A DNA stretch of 64,000 nt, from NCBI RefSeq assembly GCF_000422565.1, contig NZ_KE383877.1:1-64000 (forward strand), given 5' to 3'. The notes below the pieces were generated by a model. It saw only the letters and a program-made list of their open reading frames with translations, ran no database searches and had not been told where the DNA came from. Positions 50,293-61,131 of the stretch are shown piece after piece. A program made the position numbers and the translations under genes. The DNA comes from Desulfovibrio aminophilus DSM 12254. Lineage in GTDB: Bacteria > Desulfobacterota > Desulfovibrionia > Desulfovibrionales > Desulfovibrionaceae. The number at the start of each line of letters is the position of its first letter. Positions within the stretch are counted from its first letter, which is position 1.

Positions 50293-50490
50293 ATGGTTAT
50301 CAAAACGAAGTACAAGGTCGGTGACATCGTACAACTCCGCTCAGGAGGACCAGAAATGACTGTTAAAGAAATTCCAGATAATGATTTGTTCAGCAACTAC
50401 TACATCTGCCAGTGGTTTGCTGGAAAGAAGCTGGCGAGTGGGAACTTCCAAGAAGAATCTTTGGAGCCTGTAAATCTGGAATCTAAATGA
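50293..50490 (+). CDS. DUF2158 small cassette protein
   Basis: 65 residues: KYKVGDIVQLRSGGPEMTVKE and YYICQWFAGKKLASGNFQEESL are the DUF2158 pattern (small beta-barrel-like, common in integron cassettes). ATG after AAGGAGG. Overlaps the next gene by 4 nt, so this cassette carries two genes. Confidence 0.8.
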   Translation: MVIKTKYKVGDIVQLRSGGPEMTVKEIPDNDLFSNYYICQWFAGKKLASGNFQEESLEPVNLESK

Positions 50491-50756
50491 CCACGCTGCA
50501 ATCAGTTATTGAGTGGATGCATGGCAAGATCAGTCGAGACGGCTGCCTTTACCAAGATGATGTTGTTGATCATCTCGTCAAGACCAAGCAAGAAGCACTG
50601 CTTCGTGAGAATGCTGACGGCAACTTGGTCCTCGGAAAGGCGCTATTAGAAGCTTTCCGCAAGGCCACGGCGGATGAAATCGTATGGGTAAAACCAGATT
50701 TCTACTGGCGGCCTCGTGTACGAGAAGATGAACCTGGCCGTGAAGCGCGCGGATGA
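50487..50756 (+). CDS. Hypothetical cassette protein
   Basis: 89 residues, mixed helical: TTLQSVIEWMHGKISRDGCLYQ, LVLGKALLEAFRKATADEIVWV, acidic-basic end. ATGA-coupled to the DUF2158 gene. Stop is 8 nt before a truncated attC. No family recognised; low GC marks foreign origin. Confidence 0.65.
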   Translation: MTTLQSVIEWMHGKISRDGCLYQDDVVDHLVKTKQEALLRENADGNLVLGKALLEAFRKATADEIVWVKPDFYWRPRVREDEPGREARG

Positions 50757-50763
50757 CTCCAAA

Positions 50764-50803
50764 TCCTAACAATTCGTTCAAGTCGATGCCGCTTCGCGGC
50801 TTA
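50764..50803 (+). other. Truncated attC site 3 (right end of array)
   Basis: TCCTAAC-AATTCGTTCAAG-TCGATGCCGCTTCGCGGC-TTAA is a textbook left part of an attC, but the expected L' and GTTAGGA boxes are missing; unrelated sequence follows. Marks where the cassette array was fused to chromosomal DNA. The 240 nt to htpX hold no further feature. Confidence 0.72.
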
Positions 50804-51047
50804 AAATGGGTCTAACCCACAGGCTGCACCACAAACGGCCCAAATGAGGTAAAAACCGCAGAAGTCGGACGGTATATTCCCCAGGGATTTCCGCTAGTTT
50901 TGTGATTGGTGCGCTTCGGGACTCTCCCCTTCGGCACCAGCCGATGCGCTTTTCGTTTTCCCTCCCGCCTAGCTTCCCCCCTCCCTTGACTCCGGCCCCC
51001 GGCTGGCTATCTTTTCCGGGCGTTCCAAAAGACCCGGAGGTCGTTGC

Positions 51048-51898
51048 GTGACCAGTCAATTGAAGACCTTTTTCCTCCTCGCCCTGCTCACGGGCCTGAT
51101 CCTCTTCCTCGGCCAGCTCATGGGCGGCCGGACCGGCCTCGTCATCGCCTTCGGTTTCGCCCTGGTGATGAACTTCGTGAGCTACTGGTACTCGGACAAG
51201 ATCGTCCTCTCCATGTACCGCGCCCGGCCCCTGGCCCCGGAGGACGCCCCGGCCCTGCACTCCATGCTGGCCGAGATGTCCGCCCGCGCGGGCATCCCCA
51301 CGCCCCGGCTCTACCTCGTGCCCCAGGAGGCCCCCAACGCCTTCGCCACCGGCCGCAACCGCAGAACGCCGTGGTCGCCGTCACCGAGGGCCTGCTGCGC
51401 CTGCTCCCGCCCGAGGAGATCAAGGGCGTCATCGGCCACGAGCTGGGCCACATCGCCCACCGCGACATCCTCATCCAGTCCGTGGCCGCCGTGCTCGCCT
51501 CGGCGATCATGATGCTGGCCAACATGATGCAATGGGCCGCGATCTTCGGCATGGGCCGGAGCAGCGACGAGGAGGGCGGCGGCAACCCCCTGGCCGCCCT
51601 GGCCGTGGCCATCATCGCGCCCCTGGCCGCCACGCTCATCCAGATGGGCATCTCCCGCTCCCGCGAGTACCTGGCCGACGCGGCCGGGGCCGAATACTCC
51701 GGCTCCCCGCTCTCCCTGGCCCAGGCCCTGGCCCGACTGCACAACACCTCCCTGGAGGTGCCCATGCGGGCCAACCCGGCCACGGAAAACATGTTCATCG
51801 TCAGCCCGCTCTCGGGACGCCGCGTGGGCAACTGGTTCTCCACCCACCCGCCGGTGGAGGAGCGCATCGCCCGCCTGCGCAAAATGGCCGGGAGGTAG
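51048..51898 (+). pseudogene. htpX: HtpX-type M48 zinc metalloprotease, frameshifted
   Basis: N-terminal part ([20 protein letters not shown], two TM helices, [34 protein letters not shown]) and C-terminal part ([18 protein letters not shown] zinc motif, [25 protein letters not shown]) are both HtpX, but in different frames. After GGCCGCAAC the sequence reads CGCAGAACGCC where the family FATGRNPQNA needs CCGCAGAACGCC: one C lost near 51360. Either a real 1-nt deletion or an assembly error. GTG start after GGAGG. Otherwise full length. Confidence 0.85.
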
Positions 51899-51899
51899 C

Positions 51900-53243
51900 A
51901 TGCGCCGCACCACCCTCCCCGCCCTTGTGGCGGCGGCCCTGGTCCTGGCCCTGGCCCTTCCGGCCCGCGCCGACGACCCGCGCCGCACCCCGGTAGTCCT
52001 GGCCGTGGAGCGCGTGAGCCCGGCGGTCGTGAACATCACCACCTCGCGCGTGGTCCAGGCCGTGCCCGACCCCTTCGGCGGCGCGTTCTCCGGCCCGGCC
52101 TACGAACGCTTCCTGCGCGAGTTCGGCATCGAACGCATGCCGCGCAAGGCCCAGAGCCTGGGCTCCGGCGTCATCATCGACGGCGCGCGCGGCTTCGTCC
52201 TGACCAACGCCCACGTCATCAACGGGGCCACCGAGATCAGCGTGCGGCTCAAGGACGGCCGCGAACTGGCCGCCCAGGTCAAGGGCTCGGACCCGGACCG
52301 CGATCTGGCCGTGCTCCAGGTGGAGCGCGCGGGCTCCCTGCCCCAGGCCGAGATGGGCGACTCCACGGACCTGCTCATCGGCGAAACCGTGATCGCCATC
52401 GGCAACCCCTACGGCTTCACCCACACCGTGACCACCGGCGTGATCTCCGCCGTGGGCCGCTCCGTGGGCACCAGCGACGAGGTGCTCAGCGACCTGATCC
52501 AGACCGACACGGCCATCAACCCCGGCAACTCCGGCGGCCCGCTGCTGAACATCCTGGGCCAGGTCATCGGCATCAACACCGCCATCCACGCCGAGGCCTC
52601 GGGCATCGGCTTCGCCATTCCCATCAACAAGGCCAAGCGCGTGGTGGCCGAGCTCATCAACCAGGGCCACGTCACCCCGGTCTGGCTCGGGCTCTTCGGC
52701 CAGGATCTGGACCAGCCCACGGCCAGCTACCTGGGCCTCAAGTCCCCGCGCGGCCTGCTCGTCACGGACCTGCACGCGGGCGGACCGGCCCAGCGCGCGG
52801 GCCTGGCCCCCGGCGACGTGATCCTGACCCTGAACGGCCGGGGCGTGGACGACCGCGACCACTTCCTGAGCCTCATGCTCGACGTGGGCCCGGGCGACTC
52901 CGTGCGTCTCGGCGTGTCGCGCCAGGGCCGGGAAACGACCCTCCAGGCCAAGGCCCAGGCCCTGGACGACGCCGCGGTGGCCGCGCTGGTGGACGAACAC
53001 TGGGGCTTCGCCGCCGACCAGCGCCGTCCGCGCACCGGCATCCTCGTGGGCCGCGTGGCCCCCAACGGACCCGCCGCGCGCATCGGGCTCAAGCCCGGCG
53101 ACATCCTGCACCAGATCGGCAACCAAAGCCTGGAGACCCCGGACGACCTGGCCCGGGCCTTCACCCGCTACCACCTGCACAACACCCTGCTCCTCTCCGT
53201 GCAGCGCGGCCGCGCCCTCTACCACGTGCGCATGGCCCTCTAG
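51900..53243 (+). CDS. DegP/DegQ-type periplasmic serine protease with two PDZ domains
   Basis: 447 residues: signal peptide to PARAD, trypsin-like domain with catalytic His105 (TNAHV), Asp135 (DRDLAV) and Ser211 (NPGNSGGPL), then PDZ1 (about 260-345, LVTDLHAGGPAQRAGLAPGD) and PDZ2 (about 360-440, VAPNGPAARIGLKPGD). Periplasmic quality-control protease/chaperone. Starts 1 nt after the htpX stop, so the two envelope-protease genes form an operon. The Q-linker is short, more DegQ/DegS-like than DegP. Confidence 0.9.
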   Translation: MRRTTLPALVAAALVLALALPARADDPRRTPVVLAVERVSPAVVNITTSRVVQAVPDPFGGAFSGPAYERFLREFGIERMPRKAQSLGSGVIIDGARGFVLTNAHVINGATEISVRLKDGRELAAQVKGSDPDRDLAVLQVERAGSLPQAEMGDSTDLLIGETVIAIGNPYGFTHTVTTGVISAVGRSVGTSDEVLSDLIQTDTAINPGNSGGPLLNILGQVIGINTAIHAEASGIGFAIPINKAKRVVAELINQGHVTPVWLGLFGQDLDQPTASYLGLKSPRGLLVTDLHAGGPAQRAGLAPGDVILTLNGRGVDDRDHFLSLMLDVGPGDSVRLGVSRQGRETTLQAKAQALDDAAVAALVDEHWGFAADQRRPRTGILVGRVAPNGPAARIGLKPGDILHQIGNQSLETPDDLARAFTRYHLHNTLLLSVQRGRALYHVRMAL

Positions 53244-53347
53244 CCGGCTTCGCCGGTTTTCAGAAAGGCAAAAAGACGGGAGCTTCTTGGCTGTTCCATG
53301 AACCGGCGAAGCCGGGAAGCCGGGGGGGGTTTACAGGGAGGCGGGAA
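53244..53347. repeat. Palindromic repeat element
   Basis: CCGGCTTCGCCGG-TTTTCAGAAAGGC...GGCTGTTCCATGAACC-GGCGAAGCCGG directly after the protease TAG, then a second degraded half GGGGGGGTTTACAGGGAGGCGGG. Confidence 0.78.
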
Positions 53348-53392
53348 GATGGGAATTTCTGGCGTTCCAAACCAGAGCGGGAGTTGGCGGAC

Positions 53393-53992
53393 ATGGACGT
53401 GATCGTGCTGGCCACGCGCAACGCGGGCAAGATTCGGGAGTTTTCGGCCCTCATGGCCGGGCTGGGGATCGAGGTGAAGGGCCTGGGCGACTTCCCGGAC
53501 GTCGAGGACGTCGAGGAGACCGGGACCACCTTCGAGGAAAACGCCCTGCTCAAGGCCCGGGCGGTGTCCCAGGCCACGGGCCTGACCGCCGTGGCCGACG
53601 ACTCGGGCATCTGCGTGGACGCCCTGGGCGGCGCGCCGGGGGTCTATTCCGCGCGCTACGCCGGGGGCCACGGCGACGCCGAGGCCAACAACGCCAAGCT
53701 GTTGCTGGAGCTCACGAACGTGCCGGACGAAAAGCGCACGGCGCGGTTCGTCTGCGTGGTGGCGGCGGCGCGGCCGGACGGGGCCACGCTCACCGCGCGC
53801 GGGGAGTGGGAGGGCCGGATCACCCACGGCTACGTCGGGAAGTCCGGCTTCGGCTACGACCCGATCTTCTTCGACCCCGAACTGGACATGACCGCGGCCC
53901 AGATGACGCCGGAACAGAAGAACGCCCGGTCGCACCGGGGCAAGGCCCTGCAGGCGCTCATGGGGAAGTGGCGGGGATTCGCCCGGGGCTGA
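53393..53992 (+). CDS. rdgB: XTP/dITP diphosphatase (RdgB/HAM1)
   Basis: 199 residues. VLATRNAGKIREF, TFEENALLKARAVSQATGL, VADDSGICVDALGGAPGVYSARYAG and SGFGYDPIFFDPE are the diagnostic blocks. It removes non-canonical purine triphosphates from the nucleotide pool. ATG after GGGAG; a TTG three codons earlier has no spacing to the Shine-Dalgarno. Followed by an intrinsic terminator. Confidence 0.93.
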   Translation: MDVIVLATRNAGKIREFSALMAGLGIEVKGLGDFPDVEDVEETGTTFEENALLKARAVSQATGLTAVADDSGICVDALGGAPGVYSARYAGGHGDAEANNAKLLLELTNVPDEKRTARFVCVVAAARPDGATLTARGEWEGRITHGYVGKSGFGYDPIFFDPELDMTAAQMTPEQKNARSHRGKALQALMGKWRGFARG

Positions 53993-54041
53993 CCGCGCCG
54001 GACCGTCCTGAGAACGCGCGGACGCGGCGCGAAAAAGAAAC

Positions 54042-54083
54042 CGGGGCCACGCGCAGGCGATGCGCGGGGCCCCGATTGTTTTA
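54042..54083 (+). terminator. Intrinsic terminator after the XTP/dITP diphosphatase gene
   Basis: CGGGGCCaCGCGCA-ggcga-TGCGCGGGGCCCCG followed by ATTGTTTT. Strong stem, T-rich tail, 50 nt past the stop. Confidence 0.8.
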
Positions 54084-54117
54084 CACAACGCGGCAGGCGC
54101 GGATTGTCGAGGGCCCG

Positions 54118-55287
54118 CTAGTGCGCCTCCATCGAGCGGGGGGCCAGGAACTCCAGGATCATGTCCTGGCGGCGGGAGTCGGGGGCGTCGAAGCCCAGGG
54201 CCAGGATGAAGCCGCCGGGCCGTTCCGGGTCCGGGGTCACGCGCAGGGCCCGGCCGCGCAGGGGCATCGACCGCCGGTCGCCGTCGCGCAGCACGATCTC
54301 CACTTCCGCCCCCAGGGGCAATCCGCCCGAGGCTTCGCAGAGCATCCCGCCCAGGCTCAGATCCCGGGTGGCGCAGGGGCGTTCCGGCCCGTGGCTCGGG
54401 CGCAGCTCCGCGTCCAGGCGCAGCTTGAGCCGGGGGTGGCGGCGAAGGCCTTCGCGGAAGGCGAAGACCATGTTCCGCTCGGCCTTGGCCCGGTAGAGGG
54501 CCTTGTCGGCCCGGCGGACGAGGGCCTCGGCGGAATAGGCGTCCTCCGGGAAGGTGGCCACCCCGGCGCTCACCGTGACCGGCCCGTGGTCGCGGCCCTC
54601 GAAGAGCACCGGACGCCCGGCCACGGCCAGCCGCACGCGCTCGGCCACGGCCACGGCGTCGTCCTTGCCGGTCTGGGGCAGGAGCAGGACGAACTCCTCG
54701 CCGCCCCAGCGCGAGGCCTGGTCCATGACCCGACAGGTCTCCAGCATGGCCTGGGCCACGCCGCGCAGCGCCTCGTCCCCGGCCTGGTGGCCGTGGGCGT
54801 CGTTGAAGTCCTTGAAGCGGTCCAGGTCGAGCATGACCACGGAAAAGGGCTGGCCGAAGCGGCGGAAGCGCTCCACCTCGCGCTCCAGCTCCTGGTTCAG
54901 GCGGCGGCGGTTGGACAGGCCGGTGAGTTCGTCGGTGAGGGCCAGCTCTTCCTGGCGGCGCAAAAGCCGCAGTTCCACGAGCACGGGATTGCGCACCCTC
55001 GGGGCCACGTTGACGAAATAGTCGCAGAGGGCCACCCGCAGGCCCACGTCGCGGCCCAGGGACAGGGCCAGGGCCTGGCGGTGGCGCGCGATGGCCCGCC
55101 AGTGCAGCCGCCCCTCCTCCTGGCCGAACTCCAGGCGGGTCAGGGCGTGCAGCAGGTCGGCGCAGGCGGACGGCCCGAGGGCCTCCTCCACCTGCCGCAT
55201 GGCCTCGGCCTCGGCCGCCGCCCCCCGACCTTCGGCGGCCTCCAGAAAACGCTCGCAGAGCGCCTTGCGCTCGGAAACGGAATCCAT
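54118..55287 (-). CDS. GGDEF-PilZ protein
   Basis: 389 residues, no membrane helix. N-terminal helical region (1-115), GGDEF domain with DELTGLSNRRRL, MLDLDRFKDFNDAHGHQAGD, GGEEF and I-site RVMD, then a C-terminal PilZ domain with RRHPR and DLSLGGM, the RxxxR and D/NxSxxG c-di-GMP-binding motifs. So it makes and also binds c-di-GMP, in the cytosol. Order GGDEF-PilZ in one chain is uncommon. Start is the ATG after GGGGTGGGG. Confidence 0.88.
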   Translation of the reverse strand: MDSVSERKALCERFLEAAEGRGAAAEAEAMRQVEEALGPSACADLLHALTRLEFGQEEGRLHWRAIARHRQALALSLGRDVGLRVALCDYFVNVAPRVRNPVLVELRLLRRQEELALTDELTGLSNRRRLNQELEREVERFRRFGQPFSVVMLDLDRFKDFNDAHGHQAGDEALRGVAQAMLETCRVMDQASRWGGEEFVLLLPQTGKDDAVAVAERVRLAVAGRPVLFEGRDHGPVTVSAGVATFPEDAYSAEALVRRADKALYRAKAERNMVFAFREGLRRHPRLKLRLDAELRPSHGPERPCATRDLSLGGMLCEASGGLPLGAEVEIVLRDGDRRSMPLRGRALRVTPDPERPGGFILALGFDAPDSRRQDMILEFLAPRSMEAH

Positions 55288-55541
55288 CCCCACCCCCGTC
55301 CCGGAAACATTGCCGTTCTTATAACGTTACTCCAACGTCACCGTCCGGGCAAGCCCGCGCCGGACGCGCGGCGGGTGGTGGAAATCCTCCTATCAGGCCG
55401 TTGGGGAAGTCCTTTTCCGCGGGAGGATCAAAAAACGCACGGCTGGGTGTCACAATAAAATCATGACCCGCGCGCATCCAGTCGCAACGACAGGTTTTTT
55501 TCCGAACGGCGCAACGCCGAGCGCGGCCACCCGGAGGCCGG

Positions 55542-57272
55542 TCAGGCTTCCAGGACGATGTTCGCCAGATGGTTGTCCCGGCCCAGGCGCTTGGCCCGGT
55601 ACATGGCCCGGTCGGCGTGGCGCAGGAGGTTCTCGCCGTCCTCGCCGTGGCCGGGATAGACGGCCACGCCCATGCTGGCCCGGACCTCCACGGGCGTGTC
55701 CTCCACGAGCACGGGTCGGGCGAAGGCCTGGAGCAGCTTCTCGGCGGCGGCCAGGGCGTCTTCCGGGGCCTTGAGGTCCGGCAGGATGACCGTGAACTCG
55801 TCGCCGCCCATGCGGGCCACGGTGTCGGTCTGGCGCAGCAGGCCCTGGAGCCGGTGGGCCACGTCGTGAAGCACCTGGTCGCCCGCGTGGTGGCCCAGGT
55901 GGTCGTTGACCTCCTTGAAGCGGTCCAGGTCCAGGACCACCAGGGCCAGGAACAGGCCGTGGCGGCGGCAGCGGGCCAGGTCCATGTCCAGGCGCTCGGC
56001 GAAGAGCACGCGGTTGGCCAGGCCGGTGAGGGTGTCGTGATAGGCCAGGAAGCGGATCGTCTCCTCGGCTTGGCGCTTCTCGGTCACGTCCTGGACCATG
56101 AGCACGTAGCCCACGAGCCCGCCCTGGCCGCGCACGGCCGAGACCCGGGCGTTGACGTGGCGCGCGACCCCGCCCTGGCGGCGGGTGAAGCAGAATTCGT
56201 GGGAGCCGTGGTGGCGCACCTCCTCCATGGCCCGGGCGAAACGCTCGGCGTCCAGGGCGATGCCCTCATGCACCCGGTCCAGGCGCTTGCCCAGCACGTC
56301 CGAGGACCGGCTGCCCAGGATGCGCCCGGCCGAGGCGCTGTGGTAGACCACGTTGAATTCCGTGTCCGTGGCCACGATGCCCATGTCCATGGCCGTGGAC
56401 AGGAGGTTGTCCAGGTAGAGGGTCTTCTCCGACAGCTCGCGCGCGGTCCGCTCCAGCTCCACGCCCTGGTCGCGGATGATCTGCTTGAGGGTCTCGATGT
56501 ACTTGCTCTCCAGCCCGCGCACGAGGTCGGACTGGGTCACGACCCCGGCCAGCCGCCCGCACTCGTCCACCACCACCACTCGGCGGATGCGGCGTTCGCG
56601 CATCATTTCGGCGGCCGCGTAGGCCGGGGAGTCCTGGTGCAGGGTGGCCACGGGCGAACTCATGACCCCGGCCACCGGGATCTCCAGATCCGCGGCCTCC
56701 AGGGCCAGGCGGGCCACGTCGCGCTCGGTGAGCACCCCCAGGGGCGGGCCGCCGCAGGCCTCGCCCACCACCAGGAAGCTCACCTGGCGCTCGGCCAGGA
56801 TCTGGGAGGCCCGGCGCAGCGGCGTGGAGCCGTCCACCACGAGCACGGCCCGGCTCATGATCTGGGCCACGGTCTGGACCTTGATGAAGAATTCGTAGCC
56901 CAGCTGGTCCACCAGGTCGGACTGGGTCAGCACGCCCAGCGGCGGCCCCCCGGCCTCGGCCACCACCAGGTGGCGGATGTGGCGCTCCAGGAGCAGGGCG
57001 AAGGCTTCGTGGATGGTCGCCTGGGGCCGCACCTGGACCGCGCCCGGGCTCATGACCTCGACGATGGGTTCATGCAGGAATTCGTTGCCGCGTCCGGCCA
57101 CCAGCCGGACCACGTCGCGCTCGGTGAAGATGCCCAGGGCCCGGCCTCCGTCGACCACCACCACGCAGGAAATGCGGCGGTCGCGCATGAGCGCCACGGC
57201 CTCTCCGGCCGCCATCCCGGGAGGGACAGCCACCAGCCCCCGCGAAAAGATCTCCCCGACGACCTTCTGCAT
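55542..57272 (-). CDS. CBS(x4)-PAS-GGDEF diguanylate cyclase
   Basis: 576 residues. Four CBS motifs in two Bateman pairs (about 1-120 and 125-260; e.g. RDRRISCVVVVDGGRALGIFTERDVV and RRIRRVVVVDECGRLAGVVTQSDLV), a PAS domain (about 285-390, GIVATDTEFNVVYHSASAGRI), and GGDEF with DTLTGLANRVLFAERL, GGDEF and I-site RQTD. CBS pairs usually bind adenosyl nucleotides, so energy status may control c-di-GMP synthesis. Divergent from glmS with a 215-nt shared region. ATG after GGGGGAGG. Confidence 0.87.
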   Translation of the reverse strand: MQKVVGEIFSRGLVAVPPGMAAGEAVALMRDRRISCVVVVDGGRALGIFTERDVVRLVAGRGNEFLHEPIVEVMSPGAVQVRPQATIHEAFALLLERHIRHLVVAEAGGPPLGVLTQSDLVDQLGYEFFIKVQTVAQIMSRAVLVVDGSTPLRRASQILAERQVSFLVVGEACGGPPLGVLTERDVARLALEAADLEIPVAGVMSSPVATLHQDSPAYAAAEMMRERRIRRVVVVDECGRLAGVVTQSDLVRGLESKYIETLKQIIRDQGVELERTARELSEKTLYLDNLLSTAMDMGIVATDTEFNVVYHSASAGRILGSRSSDVLGKRLDRVHEGIALDAERFARAMEEVRHHGSHEFCFTRRQGGVARHVNARVSAVRGQGGLVGYVLMVQDVTEKRQAEETIRFLAYHDTLTGLANRVLFAERLDMDLARCRRHGLFLALVVLDLDRFKEVNDHLGHHAGDQVLHDVAHRLQGLLRQTDTVARMGGDEFTVILPDLKAPEDALAAAEKLLQAFARPVLVEDTPVEVRASMGVAVYPGHGEDGENLLRHADRAMYRAKRLGRDNHLANIVLEA

Positions 57273-57487
57273 CTCTCCACCTCCCCCCGGCGGCGTTGCT
57301 GGAACACTTTCCCTGATTCCCGGGTACCCCCCGCCCGGGAGCATGTCAATGATGATCCTCGGCAACCCTTGGCAGCAGCCGCTTTCCAGGCGACCGCGAT
57401 TTGACAAAAAGCGGGAAAACGGCATACTCCAGGCGGCCTCCCGGGAGATTCCGGGACCGGAAACGACAACAAAGGACATCTTCGACC

Positions 57488-59311
<1,824 letters not shown>

Positions 59312-59432
59312 CCGGCTTCGCCGGATTATGGAAAGACAAAGAGGCTCCCGGATATGAGGCGGGGAGAGGCGACGACCTCTCCCCGCCTTTTCGTAACGCC
59401 CCCGCCTTTCCATAAACCCGCCGAAGGCGGTT
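59312..59432. repeat. Tandem palindromic repeat elements
   Basis: CCGGCTTCGCCGG-ATTATGGAAAGAC..., then GGCGGGGAGAGGCGACGACCTCTCCCCGCC (strong stem, followed by TTTTCG), then CCCGCCTTTCCATAAACC-CGCCGAAGGCGG. The inner stem with TTTT is a credible terminator for glmS. Confidence 0.78.
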
Positions 59433-59499
59433 GACTTTTGGACGGGATCGGGCCCAATAGGCGCATCATCCCCCCTTTTCATCCGCAAAGGAGGCCGCC

Positions 59500-60621
59500 A
59501 TGCCCAGGATCGCCCCCCACCGCCGACCGATCCTGCTCCTGCTGGCCTTCTTCTGCCTGTTTTCCGCCGGACCGCGGCCCACGCCCGCCTCGGCCTCCGA
59601 GCCCGTGCGCGCGGCCTTCATCCATGTGAAGGACGCGCGGGACCAGGGCTGGACCGCGGCCCACCACCAGGGAGTGGAGGCCATGAAACGCCGCCTGGGC
59701 GAGGCCGTGCAGGTGGAGAGCGTCGAAAACGTGGACACCCCGGCCCAGGCCGAAACGGTTCTCCGCGCCCTCGCCGCGCGGGACTTCGACATCATCTTCG
59801 CCACCTCCCTGGTCCACGCCGGGGCCACGGAAAAGGTCGCCCGGGAGTATCCGGGAGTGCGCTTCATGCAATGCTCGGGACGGCGCGTGGGGTCCAACCT
59901 GGGCGCCTACACCGCCCGCCTGGAACAGGCCGAATATCTGGCGGGCTACGCCGCCGGACTGATGGGCTTCCGCGCCGCGGGCACGGTGGCCACCCTGCCC
60001 GAGCCGGAGGTGGTGCGCGGGATCAACGCCTTCACCCTGGGGCTGTTGCGCGGGTTGGCGGAATCCGGCGCGGCCCACGACCCGTCCAGGGTCAACGACG
60101 TGCTCTGGCTGGACGCCTGGAGCGACCCGCCGCGCGAATACTCCCTGGCCCTGGACCTGGTGGGCTGGGGCCGCGACCTCGTGCGCCAGATGGGCGACAC
60201 CCCGGAGTCCTCCCGCGCGGCCTGTTCCAAGAACGTCCCCGCCGTGGGCCGGGGCCTGGACGTGACCGTCCTGGGCGCGCCCTGCGCCCTGACCTCCACG
60301 GTCTTCAACTGGTGTCGGGTCTACGAGGCCCAGGTGCGGGCCGTGCGCGAGGGGATCTGGCGGCCGATGCGGCACTCCGGCGGCATCCGGGAAGGCGTGG
60401 TGGATCTGGCGCCGTTCGGGAGCTGGGTGCCGTCGGCCGTGCGCGGAAAGGTGCTGGCCGAACGGGCGCGGATGCTCCTGGGCGAAGACCGTTCCTTCGC
60501 CGGGCCCGTGACGGATCAGGCCGGAACCGTGCGCATCCCGGCGGGCCGCTCGGCCTCGGCCGAGGAACTCGCCGCCATGGACTGGTTCGTGCGCGGGGTG
60601 CGCTGCGCCTCGTTCCGCTAG
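59500..60621 (+). CDS. BMP-family (Med-like) ABC transporter substrate-binding protein
   Basis: 373 residues: signal peptide to ASASEP, then VRAAFIHVKDARDQGWTAAHHQGVEAM, RDFDIIFATSLVHAGATEKVAREYPGVRFMQCSG and YLAGYAAGLM, all typical of the basic membrane protein/Med family of periplasmic binding proteins for nucleosides or other small molecules. No permease or ATPase genes adjacent, so the transporter partner is elsewhere. Ends overlapping the convergent gene by 4 nt. Confidence 0.85.
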   Translation: MPRIAPHRRPILLLLAFFCLFSAGPRPTPASASEPVRAAFIHVKDARDQGWTAAHHQGVEAMKRRLGEAVQVESVENVDTPAQAETVLRALAARDFDIIFATSLVHAGATEKVAREYPGVRFMQCSGRRVGSNLGAYTARLEQAEYLAGYAAGLMGFRAAGTVATLPEPEVVRGINAFTLGLLRGLAESGAAHDPSRVNDVLWLDAWSDPPREYSLALDLVGWGRDLVRQMGDTPESSRAACSKNVPAVGRGLDVTVLGAPCALTSTVFNWCRVYEAQVRAVREGIWRPMRHSGGIREGVVDLAPFGSWVPSAVRGKVLAERARMLLGEDRSFAGPVTDQAGTVRIPAGRSASAEELAAMDWFVRGVRCASFR

Positions 60622-61019
60622 GCGTTCCCGGACGCCACCTTGATCACGTAGAGCGGCAGCTCGGCCGCCTTGATCGGCTTGTCGCCGCCATGCAGGGCCA
60701 GGATCAGGGCGTGGCGGCCCTCCTCGGTCAGGTCCAGGCCCCCCAGCCGGAAATTGAGGCGGTGCAGCCGCGACTGGGCCGCCGGGACGTCCTGCCTGCC
60801 CAGCACGCTCTGCGCCCCCGAGGGCGCGCGCAGCCGCAGTTCCACGGCGAAGGCTCCCGAGCCGTCCAGCTCCCAGAGCGAACCGAGCCAGAGCGCGGGC
60901 AGGCGCGCGGGCAGCGCCCGGACCTGCACGTGCTCCACCGCGCGGATGAAGGACACGGAGCCGCTTTCGCGGTCCACGATGAGGTCGCCGGAAAGCAGGG
61001 CATAGACGAGTCGCGGCAT
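60618..61019 (-). CDS. Small hypothetical protein (possibly DUF6941)
   Basis: 133 residues: PRLVYALLSGDLIVDRESGSVSFIRAVEHV opening then beta-rich segments, resembling the DUF6941 family whose members start with a similar F/YALL-x-D-x-IVD block. ATG after AGGAGG. Role unknown. Convergent with the BMP-family gene. Confidence 0.65.
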   Translation of the reverse strand: MPRLVYALLSGDLIVDRESGSVSFIRAVEHVQVRALPARLPALWLGSLWELDGSGAFAVELRLRAPSGAQSVLGRQDVPAAQSRLHRLNFRLGGLDLTEEGRHALILALHGGDKPIKAAELPLYVIKVASGNA

Positions 61020-61066
61020 GGTGAGCCTCCTCCCCCCTCCTATCAAATCCCCCCCTCCCGCCGCAA

Positions 61067-61131
61067 CCGGCTTCGCCGGGCTATAGAAAGGCGAAGAGGC
61101 TCCCGGCCTTTCTATAAACCGGCGAAGCCGG
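61067..61131. repeat. Near-perfect copy of the palindromic repeat
   Basis: CCGGCTTCGCCGG-GCTATAGAAAGGC-gaagaggctcccg-GCCTTTCTATAAA-CCGGCGAAGCCGG: the cleanest copy in the window and a good consensus. It abuts the TGA of the immunity candidate and forms the downstream boundary of the toxin locus. Confidence 0.88.

Noticed and set aside
57273-57487. glmS ribozyme in the leader
   Set aside because: The conserved ribozyme core was not seen; the region is short and the ribozyme is mainly known from Firmicutes.
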